A stretch of 64,000 bases of DNA from Stagonosporopsis chrysanthemi (taxonomy: Eukaryota > Ascomycota > Dothideomycetes > Pleosporales > Didymellaceae): NCBI GenBank assembly GCA_022560025.1, contig JAFISE010000072.1:1-64000 (forward strand), given 5' to 3'. Shown piece after piece: positions 1 to 11,035 of this stretch. Each line of letters begins with the position of its first letter. The stretch's first letter is position 1. The position numbers were made by a program, and so were the translations under genes. Below the pieces are notes generated by a model. The model was not told the origin of the DNA and did no database searches. It was given only the letters and a program-made list of their open reading frames with translations.

Positions 1-1732
1 AAAGAGTTATTTAGCTTTAAAGATGCTAAATTTTGCTGCTTTTACTAGTAAAAAGCGGGCGTCACGCGAATCCGGGCGTCACGCGCACAGACACGGTAGG
101 TACCGCAAGGTTGGATGCAACGCCCGGTTCAACTCGAACATCGAAATAGCGACAAATTTCAACATGACATAGCTCTACCAATATTTTACCTCTAGAGGAG
201 GGTGAGCGCTAGTGAGTTGACCATGAAGAGTCAGGAAGTGCCAACTACGGCGCTCGAACAGTGCTCGTTTGATGACTTTCGAAGTTTGTTGCCGGTAGCC
301 GCTGGACAACCTTCTTTCGAAAATGCTAAGCGCTACGACGCCGCAATGCCACAGACTTCTTCCCAGATCAGGTAGGGCTACGGAATGCCTATGGCCGAGT
401 AATTATCACCGGCATATCTCGGGAGGTGAGCGCTTCGCACGCTCCTCAATAAAAAGAAAAGCCCAGATACATCATCGCGTTGAGACCGTGCCTCAGAGTA
501 TTAGCAAGTGCCACTGGGGAAAGTCAACGGAAGCAGCGGTTACAACTCTGACCAAAGAGGTTTTAAAAATATGGCATGTGTTAATTGGTGGATTTCGAAT
601 CGTGGATGAGGATTTCTTCTCCTCCCATTAAAACGAAGCGAACAGCCTTTTAGTCGTAAGTAGTATCCAAAGTATAAGAGATTCGCTACTTCCGTGTTAG
701 ACATTCAGAATCCATAAACCATCCACCAATCCTAGTCTTCGTTCAAGATCTCTTTTCTTCTCTGTTCTATTTAAAATTACCCATCGTCAAGTTCTCAGCG
801 AACTCTTTCCCTATAAAGCCACCTACACCATTCAACAACATATTCGTGGAGAAGATGGTTGAAAAAGTTGTCAAAGACGGGAAATATATCATGATTTCTG
901 CTGCAATCGAAACCACACACTGGATGCGCCTCGATTCCGTTGCTGCAAACGCGGGCGCTGCCGTGAAGACTGCCGTTCTGTCGCCTCCTCAGCCCTCCCA
1001 GCTGGCACTGTTGAGGTGTGTGCTAGGTATTTCTGCCTTTATGCGCTGGTCTCGATACTGCTACTCGATTGACGCTTATGAAATTAATTAGAGAGGGCAC
1101 GCATAAGAGTGCTGCCAACCCAACCGACCACATCACCGCAGTGTGCTTCGACGAGAGAAAAAAAAGGCACAACAGTACAGGTTCCTGTCAAGCCCTAGTG
1201 ATGTGGTTGTATTACTACCTAATTTTCAGAGCACAAGCACACATCAGCAAAGTCTCAGCAGACAAAAGTTCCAATACAGACGTCTTTAAAAACAATAGAT
1301 ACTGTTAAAAAGGGTTTAACACTGGTGCTGAAAGAAAATGACTATGGATGCATTCTAGCTGATAGTAGTTGTATTGACTTGATTGTTCTACGTGTGGACG
1401 CTACGGTATACATGCCTGGAGCCTCGGAAGGAGGACTGTTGGAGTGACGAGGAGGAGGATGGAGCACCAACGCGACACTCGTTCCACGTGTTCTTCCAAT
1501 GACGGCATCATAACCGGCTGGACTGACTAGAAATGCCAACTCATGGATCTTTGATGAAGCCTGCCTGCTGGAAAGAGTATCTTCTGTTGTAGAAATCTTC
1601 CAGGACCTACACAAAACAAGAGGCCTTTGCTGTCAGAAAGGGTTGAGATTATCGACGTACTATAATATTCAAATTCACATCTGCTGTTCGTCGCATGAAC
1701 TGCTAACCCCCCCCCCCCCCCCACCCCCCCTC
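1..1732. other. gene-poor left end, no convincing gene
   Basis: No open frame here resembles a known family. Visible items are a near-perfect palindrome centred on ACTAGT (positions 40-53), a 13-bp direct repeat CGGGCGTCACGCG at 56-68 and 73-85, and a CT-rich stretch with a TATA-like CTATAAAG near 810 that precedes a 78-codon frame starting with ATG at 855. That frame could be a small gene or first exon, but nothing else supports it. A run of 16 C residues at 1707-1722, then A and seven more C, lies just downstream of the next gene's stop codon. Confidence 0.5.
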
Positions 1733-2342
1733 TCACAAAAACGCCGCCGCAGCCACCGCAGCCAGCGCCCCAAACTCCTTCCTCAGCAACGGACTCCCTG
1801 TCGGCACACTCGCCGCGCCCGTACTCGAGCTCGCGCCCGCGCCTGCCCCCGTCGTCTGCCTCGCCGCAATCACGCCCCTCACAATGCTAAACTGATCTGC
1901 AACCTGCTGTTCCTTGAACGCGCGCGCGCCGCTCGGCAGCGCAGAATACCACGTCGGCGCGCCGAAGAAGGTCGTGGTGCCGCTCTCGGTCACGGCGGCG
2001 GGGATGCTGTAGTTTGTTGCTGAAGAGGCGAAGGCGGCGATTTCCGAGGCGGCCGAGGAGGAGGACGATATGTACGGGTCGCCGAGGGCGCGGGTGAAGG
2101 ATCGGTAGGCGATGTTGGCGTTGAGGAAGACGGAGGTTGTCCAGCTTGCGGCCTGGAGAGGGGGGGTTAGTGGATTGTGGGGGTTTTGTGAGGGAGGGGA
2201 GGAGGCGTACGTCGGAGGGGTTGGCGAAGCTGGGGATTGCGGTTGTGGGGATGGGTGGCTCAGTGTAGACCATGAAGTCTGCGCGGGCGACATTCAGGCC
2301 TGCCGCGGTGGCGAGGAGGACGAGCGCTTTACGGAAGTACAT
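1733..2342 (-). CDS. small secreted, probably GPI-anchored protein
   Basis: A 183-residue protein in two exons, 2342-2211 and 2152-1733, joined across a 58-bp intron (donor GTACGC, acceptor CAG) that keeps the frame. The first ~21 residues form a classic signal peptide: basic start, LVLLATAAGL core, then an AR-A type cleavage region. The middle holds Ser and Ala runs and short conserved-looking patches such as FFGAPTWYSALP and QFSIVRGV. The tail is a Gly/Ala/Ser/Thr linker followed by a hydrophobic Ala-rich end (EFGALAAVAAAAFL), as expected for a GPI-attachment signal. No enzyme domain is recognised, so function is unknown; a cell-surface or secreted role is inferred from the two end signals. 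A homopolymer C tract starts immediately 3' of the stop codon. Confidence 0.8.
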
Positions 2343-2987
2343 GTTTGGCGGATGTGAGAGAGTGCGCAGTGCGGACAGGCGGTCGCGACGACCGACTTGT
2401 ATGTGGTGCAGGAAGTAACGCTTCAGTCACAATTGGATGACAGAGGCAAAGTCAAGGGTGGACGAATTGGAAGTCAGATCGAGTCCATGACTCTTGGTAG
2501 GCTCCCGTATTTGATGATTAATAGCGACCATATTCGCTGATCGCCTCAAAATGTTTGCTCCTGTGGATGTCCCCGGGTCGTTGAGGCGCAGCGTGGGACG
2601 CGTCTGTGCAGCGCTAGGAATCCGCAATTCACGCCATCTCCACGACGCCTCAGCCTGTCACATGGGCCAGACATCTTCACAAACAGCAGCAGCCAGCAGT
2701 CGTCTCGACGAAACATGTCTGACCTGGCCTTCTCGTTGGGCTGATGCTGACGACGCATCTTGGCTGACGCCCTTGGCAGAGCGCGGGATCATTAGACTCG
2801 AGGACACAGGATGACGGCGCAAAAGCTTGCATCCTTGAGCTTGTTTTGAGTCCGTAGCTTGTGAGCTCTGATTTCATTATCCATGCTATGCGACCGCTAT
2901 GTACGCCAAATGGCTAATCATGAACTTTACGTTCGCTGTACGACGTGCTCATTCCGGTCCCTCCGTCTATCCGTCATGGACAGCAGC
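2343..2987. other. intergenic, promoter of the secreted protein
   Basis: Lies between the start of the secreted protein and the stop codon of CAND1. It should hold the promoter of the former and the 3' UTR of the latter. Short frames here show no family resemblance and no repeat was noticed. Confidence 0.5.
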
Positions 2988-5900
2988 CTAACGATCGCGC
3001 TCCTTAAGCTCGTCAACAGCCTCCTTGAGGCGCTGCCCATGTTCCTTCTGCACCCATTCCCAGTACTGCGCCCATGTGCGTGACTGTGGGTCATCCTGAC
3101 CGACTACACCCTCTGTCCCCAACTGTTTGTTCAACAGTACAGTGACACGGAGTACGCCCTTGCCACCCTCTTGAATCTTCTCAATTTCTTGCTTGACTGC
3201 GTTGTCCTTCGGCTTCACCATCAAAACAGTGCGGAAGTTAGACGCGATGGCCTCCAGACGCGAGTGCACCTGATCGGGCGCAATGAACATGAGCTTGGTC
3301 AGCATGAGGTTGCACAGGATTCGAATGTCGTGCTCATCAGCAATACCAGCAACAATGCGCTCGAAGCAGTCCGAAACCTCAATTGGTCCCAGACGAGCGA
3401 ATGCAGTCTCGAGGAGCGCATACAAGGTCTCGTATGCCGACTTTCGAATCTCAAGACCGTCATCGACATTGTGCTTAAAAGGACCCATTTGAACCACACG
3501 GATCAGCTCCGGTTTGGGGTGAGTCTCCTTCATAGCGAGCGGAAGGAGCTGATCTAGAGCGGGCAGGATGATCTCAGGCTTATTATGCATGGCGGAATTG
3601 AACGTAGTGAGGGCTAAGCGGCGATTGTCCAGGTCCTCCTCGTTCAGCATCTGAACAAGCATCGGCACGACAATTGGCCGCAGGTACTCATCATAGGCTT
3701 CATCGGTATCGGCAAGCGTGTATCGCAGCGCAGAGATGACCATGCCACGCACAGCAGCTTTACGGTCGTTGAGGAATCCCTGATGGAGTTAGCAAAACAC
3801 ACTTGCGTGAGAGATAACGTATCTTACCTGGAGCTGAGGCAGGTATGTCTTGGGATCGATAATGGTAAGTCTGCCAACACACTCTGCACCTATTGCCTTG
3901 TTGTCTTCGAGTTGGGATGCAGCCACAAGATTCTGCCACAGTGTAGAAGCATATGGGATAATCTCGTACTCTGTGTCGTCTTGCTGCAGGATCTCCTTGA
4001 TGGCGTGCAGAAGAAGGTACTGGGGCGCAGACTGCTTGCCCATCGTAGACAGTATAACAGGAACATACTGGCTGACGTTTCCAGCGCCCGCCCGACCAAG
4101 TGCAACGGCCGCTGCAAGCGGAACCTGCTCAGACTTGACGGAGAAGTACTTGATGAACAGGTTGGGGTCGACAGATGACTGCTTACCAAGACGGAGTGCT
4201 GCTTCTCCCAACACTACTAGGGCGAGACACTTCCGCTTGTCATCTGGAGCTGTTTCAAGCTCAGTAACGAATTGGTCCAGCTTGACACCTACGCTTGCGC
4301 CACCATACACAAGTAGATTGCCAATAACCTTGCCTACTACCTCCGGATGGCCGGCGACGCCAACATCTTGAAGAAGCGACTTCATCAGAGGCTGACCAGC
4401 CTGCTGTTCACCAATCGTACGGACGAGCTTCAAGAGCGCATCAAGAGAAGACCCGCTGATGGAACCCTGAACGACTTGGCAAAGCGAGTTGTTGAGTTCA
4501 GGCGTCAGAATTGACTTTGCGTCATCCTGAACAAATGTGGCAAGTATAATCAGTGCAGGGCCGAGAAGATGAAGGTCAGAAGCATTTAAGAGTGGCAGCA
4601 GTAAGCCAACCATTTGTGCTTTCGTCTGACCGTCAAGCTGGCTTCTAGATCGCTCATTCAACGCCAGGGTCCTCAGAGCACTCAAACTAGCACCACGAAG
4701 GACGCGGCTGGCTTTTCGAAGCTGAGCGCCGAGCTCTAGGGCTACGTTCTGAACCCACTTCGCAGACAGCTCATTGTGAGCTTTGGTATGGGCTGCAATG
4801 GAGTCAATAGCACGGACAGACGCGAGGCGGGTGAGCTCGTTCTTCAGGCGGTCAGCCAGAAGCTCCAAACCAGCAGCTCGCTTTTGCGGAGACAGAAGAC
4901 CTTCTGTACCAGAGCTTCGGCCGAGCAACAACCCAAGGACGTGAATGGCGCTCTGACGGACTTCCAGATCTGCATCATTCGCTGAGATCCGGCTCACCAG
5001 CGTGTCATACAGAGGTTCCAGGTATTGCTGATTCTGTCCTCCTGATGCTGCAGAACGTGGAGGCGTGAGGGCCTTGATGACCTGCTCAGTCGCCGCGAGC
5101 GCTTCGATAGACAACTTGCTGTACTTCTCGGTCGCGCCCTTGATGAGAGCAGGGACGATGCTCGAAAGGTATGGCTGGATGTCCTTTGCATGGTGTGTGT
5201 CAGCAATCGCGCCGATTAGCTGCAAAGCCTGAATGCGAAGGCTATTGGCTGTTGCTGACGCACTGCTCGTGAGTCCACTGCTAATCTTTGACGCTTCCAC
5301 CACCGAGTCAAGGAGTTGCGTCAGGTAGCCCTCAAGGCCACCTTGCTGAGTGATGACAATATCCTTGATCAGAACAATGGAAGCCTGCTTCGTCGAAGGT
5401 GGGCAAGACGACTGTTTGAGAAGTGATGCGACACCCTTGACGATCTCAGGACTGAGCTTAGCAAGGCTGGCGCGAGGACCGACTGGTGGTGTCCCTGTTC
5501 GAGCAGGAGAAGCATACCCCATCGAGACTGACGCGTTAGCGTGTAGTTCGAGCATGCTAGCGTCACTACCACCCCTACGGCGCTTACGACTCGGTGGTGG
5601 CATCATCGTCCCGCCTTGAGGGTGCTCATCGGCGAACTTGACCGGACTGGGCCCATCCCCTGACTTCTTTACCAGATTCGAAAGCGTTGCGAGAACTTCG
5701 AGACGCACGTTGTCCTCCCGCTCCTTGAAGCGTGCGATTAAAGCTGGTGCGACTTTGTTGTAGAGCGTGCCATCTTCCATGAGATCGCCATTGCTTCGAG
5801 TAGAGATCAACGTGTAGAGGACCTTGACTGCGCACCTGCGCACTTTCCAGCTGGCATCTTCGTCATCATCGTATCCAGCTTCTTCCTCAAAGTCATCACC

Positions 5901-7106
5901 CTCAAGCACATCATCCTCGTCACTCTCCATAGCATCCTCTTCCTCCTCGTCGTCTTGTGCAAGGTTAGGGTCATATTTTAGATGGCGTGTGGCCGCATCG
6001 ATCGTCTCGTTGGTGTACATGCGCATGTCCTGCGAGCACGAGGCAAGAAAGCTCTCGAGTGCTATCAGAGCAGCTTCTAGTACCTCGTCGATTTCAGGAT
6101 CACGCTCGGCCTCGTCGTCGGACAGGTCCATGTCTTCATCCTCTTCTTGTTCGCTCATTGCGCTCAGGACGAAGGGCGCCAGTGTTTTGAGGTAGGGACC
6201 AAATTTGCGGGGGATGGACCTATACTTGTCAACGTCTAGAGCTCTCTCGAAATGGCAGAGAATCTACCTTGCCATGGAGCCAAGAATCGTGATGTATAGC
6301 TTGCGCTTGCTGCGGACCAAGTGGGCGTCACGAAGATGCTCAATGACGCGCGACAGGAAGCTGCTCAACAGCTGGTCGGGGAAATATCCTGCCAGCGTTG
6401 AAATTGCTGTGACCGACTTTTTCTTCATCATAGAGCTTGCCCGATCGTTCTCGAGGATCTCGAACGTGATCTTCTGCAGCGCCTGTATCTCAACGTCCTG
6501 CAACAGTGGTCCAAAGCAGCGGGCGATCTCGATCAGGACGTCGATGGCGTTGCTGTCTGTGCCTTTCTCTAGGTCCACCTGCAACATGCCCTGCGGCACC
6601 TTGGGCAGACCCTGCTGTGCTGGCTGGATGACATGGTATCCGACCAGGCGTGGAATGAGCACCCTGCTGATGGCGCTGTAGGCGTCGAGGACCGGCTTTG
6701 TTCGCGCGACGCCGGCAACGGGACGTGGTAGTGAGACAACGACTTCTCGGAGGGCAAGCGACGGTATGCTCTGGTCGACGGCGCTGTCTGTCTGCAGATT
6801 GGAAAGCTTCTCAATCATGGGACACAGAATCTTGTCCGGAATCTTGTTCACGAACGGCCCTAGGCACTTGACGGCCTGGTTCTGGACCTCGCCGTTTGTG
6901 TCGACCAGCGTGCCGAGCAGACCATCGACTGTCTTTGCACAGGTCACCTCATCGTGTTGTAAGAAGCCTGAGTGCGCAATGACAAGCGTGTCGTGCAGGT
7001 CGCTCAGGGCCATGAATCGAAAGTCGGGGTCCGCATCGGTAAGCTTTGGTAGCAGCTGCGCGACATTGTGGGCGGTCGGGTTTGGCTGTACCGACGAGGG
7101 TGCCAT
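2988..7106 (-). CDS. CAND1: cullin-associated NEDD8-dissociated protein 1 (CAND1/TIP120)
   Basis: A 1340-residue HEAT-repeat protein in three exons: 7106-6268, 6219-3828 and 3779-2988. The introns are 48 bp each and the frame closes exactly. The N-terminus shows the family pattern of helical repeats (QLLPKLTDADPDFRFMAL), the HLRD/RRKLYITILGSMAR-type patch before intron 1, and an acidic segment around residues 300-410. The last ~200 residues match the TIP120 C-terminal domain (RLALTTFNSAMHNKP, MGPFKHNVDDGLEIRKSAYE). CAND1 binds unneddylated cullin-RING cores and swaps substrate receptors, including F-box proteins. Human CAND1 is about 1230 residues, so this is full length. From memory, Aspergillus nidulans encodes CandA as two separate genes; here it is a single gene. 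It is read away from the mitochondrial protein gene across a shared ~665-bp upstream region. Confidence 0.95.
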
Positions 7107-7771
7107 GGTGGCTGTGACTGTCGTTCGAGATGCTCGCAGTCTGCAAGGTGTGAGCTGCTGCGGCCGGCGGAGAAGATGCGGCGGTGATGGTGGGGTATGG
7201 CGGGGTGTTAGTCAAAGGTGGCGGGCGGTGGCTGTGGCAGACGCGTTCTCGCACGAAATGAGTGAGGTGGAAGGTGGTTGTGGAAGCTGATCGACCATGC
7301 TTGTATGCTGCGCACGGCCGCACTTCGTCGGACATAGTAATGGGTGCATGTTCTTCAAGACGCCATTCACCGATACTTCCAAACGGCTCACTGCCCTGCT
7401 GAGCTGATCGACGGTACTCTCATGAGCTCAGACTGCTAATAACATTCCAGTCCAACGAGACCCTGTCTCCAGCGTGCTATCAAGCGTGAGCATCTCAGAG
7501 CTGTGACGTATCTAGTTGAGGACAAAGCTTCGTCGCAGAGCTCCATCCACCATAGAGCATCTTCTCCACAAGCGAAACGGCAGCAAGTCGAATGCACGGA
7601 CCCCGCAAAGCATCTCTAACAGCGACCCAAAGCTCCAAAAGGCTAAGCGCATTTTCTCGTTGTTAATGACGTGCCGAAGAGCCCTGATCCCACAACCTTA
7701 CCTATATCGACTTTCGTCCCCGTCATCAATTGCTCTTCACTGCAGCCAATTGACATCGCCACAGCTTCATC
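7107..7771. promoter_or_regulatory. divergent upstream region, CAND1 / mitochondrial protein
   Basis: Both flanking genes start here and read away from each other, so the ~665 bp must hold both promoters. A CCAAT motif occurs near 7745 (CAGCCAATTG), about 25 bp upstream of the rightward ATG. No TATA box stands out. Confidence 0.5.
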
Positions 7772-8686
7772 ATGTCGTTCCTCAGGTCCACTGCCCTCCG
7801 CGCCTCCTCGATCGCTCGCGCCGCTCGCCCGGCTGTCCGCGCTTCCCAGCCTCTTCGCCAGAGCATCCAGCGCAGGACATATGCCAGCGGCCACGGCCAC
7901 AGCGAGGCCAAGAGCAGCGACGTCCCATGGTGAGTCAATTTGCGATTCCCGCCCAACAGACGACCAAGTCTCGTGGCCGGCCTTCCGCAGCGTATCCGCC
8001 TCTACAGGCATACGTTAATCAATATACAGGGCGGCCGCAGCTATCGCCTCGACTGTTGGTGGTCTCTACCTTGTCATTACCCAGGACCTGAGTCACGGCG
8101 ACCACGGCGACCACGCTGAGCACGTCGAGAAGCACCAGGAGGACGACGAGGAGACACCTGTCCAAGAGGAGACCAGCGACCAGACTAATGTCGACGCGCC
8201 CAAGGAGGAGAAGTTTGACGCGAATGCCGAAGACTCAGCCAAGGACGAGTCTGAGAAGACCGACAACAACGAGGAAGGCGTGCACTCCGAGTCCCGCGAG
8301 AAGGCTGCTGAGGGCAAGAAGAAGGAGCACAAGGAGAGCAAGGCAGAGGCCAGCCAGGAGAAGGAGGATGACGAGGCCGCTGCCTCTCCCGACAAGTCTG
8401 ACAAGGTAAGCACGAACGAACAGTCCTGTGCATATATATGCGCTAACGTCAACAGCCCAACCCGCGTAAGGAGCCCAAGAGCTCCAACGAGACATCGGGC
8501 AAGCAGCAAGGCATGTCCAACGACGAGACACACCACAGCACAAATGTCTCCGATGACCCTACCAAGTCCAAGAAGGGTGAGGGCGTCGCTGAGACTGCCA
8601 AGCTTAAAGGCACCGTTTCCACCGAGCGACCTGGTGCTGAGAACAAGGAGGAGCGTGGAAAGTCCTCTGTGGACAAGGATGCATAG
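7772..8686 (+). CDS. mitochondrial protein, one TM and charged C-terminal region
   Basis: A 254-residue protein in three exons: 7772-7929, 8030-8405 and 8456-8686. The introns have GTGAGT and GTAAGC donors, and the frame closes. The first ~37 residues are Arg/Ser/Ala-rich without acids (RAARPAVRASQPLRQ, then RRTYASG), a typical matrix-targeting presequence with a likely cleavage site near RRTYAS. A Gly/Ala hydrophobic segment (AAAIASTVGGLYLVITQ, about residues 54-70) could span the inner membrane. The remaining ~180 residues are Glu/Lys/Asp/Ser-rich and low-complexity, likely disordered. I recognise the architecture as a conserved fungal hypothetical protein but cannot name a function. Confidence 0.85.
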
Positions 8687-9005
8687 GAAACAGCTCGATT
8701 TGTATCTTGCAAACACCTGTCCTCTTAGTACCCTGGCGACGAACGCCCCACTCGTCCCAATCTGTATAGTCCTAAATCAACATCGTTTCTACACGCAAAC
8801 GCGCATTTACCCATTTGGGGGCTTAGGTGAGACGTGTAGACAAAGGGTCGCCCTTAGTGAAAGAGGCACAGTAAGAGACTAATGCGTCAGTGGATTCTTC
8901 CTTGTAAGCAATGAGCACACGCGCTAAGTGAGGCACAGCATCGCACTCATTGCACAGGGCTTTATAATTGCTGCTCCCTTACGAAGTCCTACTCAACCCT
9001 TCGCC
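8687..9005. other. intergenic, 3' UTR and P450 promoter
   Basis: About 320 bp between two rightward genes. A frame open from GTG at 8928 joins the P450, but the first ATG with good context (CGCCATG) is at 9006. No other feature seen. Confidence 0.5.
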
Positions 9006-10724
9006 ATGCTATTCATTCTTGCTTTATTGTCTGTTTGTCTCGTGGTTGGCTTACGCCTCGCCAGATGGATTGGTAACTATGTGCAAGCTCGCAGCTTTGG
9101 CCTACACATCGTTCTTATCCCAGTCTCCTTCAACGAGCCACTATGGATGATCTTTCGGCCTCTCTTCGCCTGGGTCAAGCACCTTCCATTTGGCATCGGA
9201 AACTGGTACCTATACACAACCATGGGCTGGCCCACCGAAGACGGCTCTCGCTCGCTTCACTTGTACGGCGAGAACTTTGTCCTCTGCTCGCCCGTGGACA
9301 ATGTCATCGTGACATGCGAACCCAGCGTGGTGAACAAGGTCTGGACGGATACAAAAGACACCTGGCGCATGCCTCAAAGCCAGAGCAAATTGTTTGCATT
9401 CCTCGGGGAGAACGTGACCAGCACACACGGCGAGGACTGGAAGCGCCACAGGAAAGTCACAGTGCAGGCGTTCAGCGAGCGCACTATGGCTGGCGTGTGG
9501 CGGGAGGCGAAGCGTCAGGCCAACGCACTGAAGACGACGCTCGAGAAGGAGCACGAGAGATCTTTGGGAAGGATCAGAAGCTCTTTCGATGTACTGGCCA
9601 TGCAAGTTCTCGCTGTCGTTGCCTTTGGTCAGGAAAATGAACCATCTGCCGTTGCCAAGGGCCATAAGATGAGTCTTACGGACAGCATGGGGTTCATACT
9701 CAAGCACATCCTGCTCACTGTGGTGTTCAACTCCCTCCGCGCGCCCGACTTCCTTTTACCTGGCGTACTTCGGGAGCTGAAAGCCTCCGTCGCAGAAGTG
9801 CGGCTGTACATGGAAGAGCTGGTCCTCACGCATATGCAATCGTCTTCTTCCTCCACCTCCAAGCCAACAGCCCCAGGATCCCGCCCAACCAGCCTCCTCT
9901 CGGCCCTGGTCACTGCCAACGAAATCGAGAAGCGCGGCGACAGCGCAGGAAAGCCACGCAGCTACCTCACCGACGAAGAGTTGTACGGGAATATCTTCGT
10001 CTTCAACCTCGGCGGCTTCGAAACCCTCGCCTCAACATTGACCTTCGCCTTGCCTTTCCTGGCACTCCACCCGGAGGTCCAATCCTGGATCGCCGAAGAA
10101 ATCGACTTATACACCACTCACGACCACGCTCGCGCCCCCAGCAGCGGCGACGACGTCGACCCAGACAAAGAATACACATCCACCTATCCCCAACTCGTCC
10201 GCACCCGCGCCCTGATGTACGAAACCCTGCGCCTCGCCTCCCCGTCCCCACTCCTTGTGAAAGCAGCCCTCATCCCCGTAGACATGGTCATCACCACCCC
10301 GTCCGGGCCCCGCGCCATCACCGTGCCCCCAGGCACCCTCATGGGCCTCAACCAATACAGTGCACACCTGTCCCCGCGCTGGGGCCCCTCAGCCTCGACA
10401 TTCGCTCCGCAGCGCTTCATCGCCGTCGACGCACACGGTACAGAGCGCTTCCAGATGCCGTCTGCTTCCGACGCGGTGTTCGCGGCGTGGATGATCGGGC
10501 CGCGGACATGTCCGGCGCGGAAGTTCAGCCAGGTGGAGTTTGTGGGGGCTGTGAGCGAGCTGTTGCGAGAGTGGAGGGTGGAGGTTTTGAGGGGGGAGGG
10601 GGAGAGTGAGGAGAAGGCATGGGAGAGGGTAGGGAGACTGGTGAGAGAAGAGAAGTATTACAACGTTAGTGCGCATCTGAAGGGCCCTGAGAGGGCGGGG
10701 GTGAGGTTCGTAAGGAGGGGATGA
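9006..10724 (+). CDS. cytochrome P450 monooxygenase
   Basis: A single-exon 572-residue protein; the start is the ATG at 9006, directly before the hydrophobic anchor LFILALLSVCLVVGL that ties fungal P450s to the ER. The I-helix region reads NLGGFETLASTLTF (about residues 334-347), where many P450s have AGxxT. The K-helix ExxR is YETLRL (Glu about 406). The haem-ligand region is MIGPRTCPARKFSQVEF, with Cys at about residue 502, lacking the Phe ten residues before the Cys and the Gly after it of the textbook motif. This variant is seen in some fungal CYP families. A sterol, fatty-acid or secondary-metabolite substrate cannot be chosen from sequence. No biosynthetic cluster partners (PKS, NRPS, terpene cyclase) are nearby. 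Confidence 0.92.
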   Translation: MLFILALLSVCLVVGLRLARWIGNYVQARSFGLHIVLIPVSFNEPLWMIFRPLFAWVKHLPFGIGNWYLYTTMGWPTEDGSRSLHLYGENFVLCSPVDNVIVTCEPSVVNKVWTDTKDTWRMPQSQSKLFAFLGENVTSTHGEDWKRHRKVTVQAFSERTMAGVWREAKRQANALKTTLEKEHERSLGRIRSSFDVLAMQVLAVVAFGQENEPSAVAKGHKMSLTDSMGFILKHILLTVVFNSLRAPDFLLPGVLRELKASVAEVRLYMEELVLTHMQSSSSSTSKPTAPGSRPTSLLSALVTANEIEKRGDSAGKPRSYLTDEELYGNIFVFNLGGFETLASTLTFALPFLALHPEVQSWIAEEIDLYTTHDHARAPSSGDDVDPDKEYTSTYPQLVRTRALMYETLRLASPSPLLVKAALIPVDMVITTPSGPRAITVPPGTLMGLNQYSAHLSPRWGPSASTFAPQRFIAVDAHGTERFQMPSASDAVFAAWMIGPRTCPARKFSQVEFVGAVSELLREWRVEVLRGEGESEEKAWERVGRLVREEKYYNVSAHLKGPERAGVRFVRRG

Positions 10725-11035
10725 AGGCAGTTGTTCAGTTGCCTTGGCGCTGAGGGCTTGTTTCTTGATTTCTAGGGAACACGGCTTGTTGGAGGCCCTT
10801 GTGGTCGATTGGTACAGGTTCCACAGAGTATCAGCGGTTTACGAGACTGCGGGGGCTTCTACTACTGAAGGAAGACTAACCAGTATTACTGGAGCACCAC
10901 CTGACAACGATATGTGATAGTGAATCGACAATGTTTGTAGCCCTTACTTCTCCAGGGCTTGGACTGTGATTCTGTACGACTTAATGCCGATGGCCATGTA
11001 CGGAAGCTACTGTACATAAGATACTCGTGTTGTGA
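10725..11035. other. convergent 3' region
   Basis: The P450 and the F-box/RCC1 gene end towards each other here. Only 3' UTR-type sequence is seen, with no repeat or RNA gene. Confidence 0.5.

Noticed and set aside
1342..1614. 90-codon minus frame with an AGYDAVIG-like patch, as in retrotransposon proteases
   Set aside because: Only one weak patch matches; no catalytic Asp triad, reverse transcriptase or LTR is seen.
8928..9005. N-terminal extension of the P450 from a GTG
   Set aside because: The first ATG at 9006 has good context and lies right before the membrane anchor.
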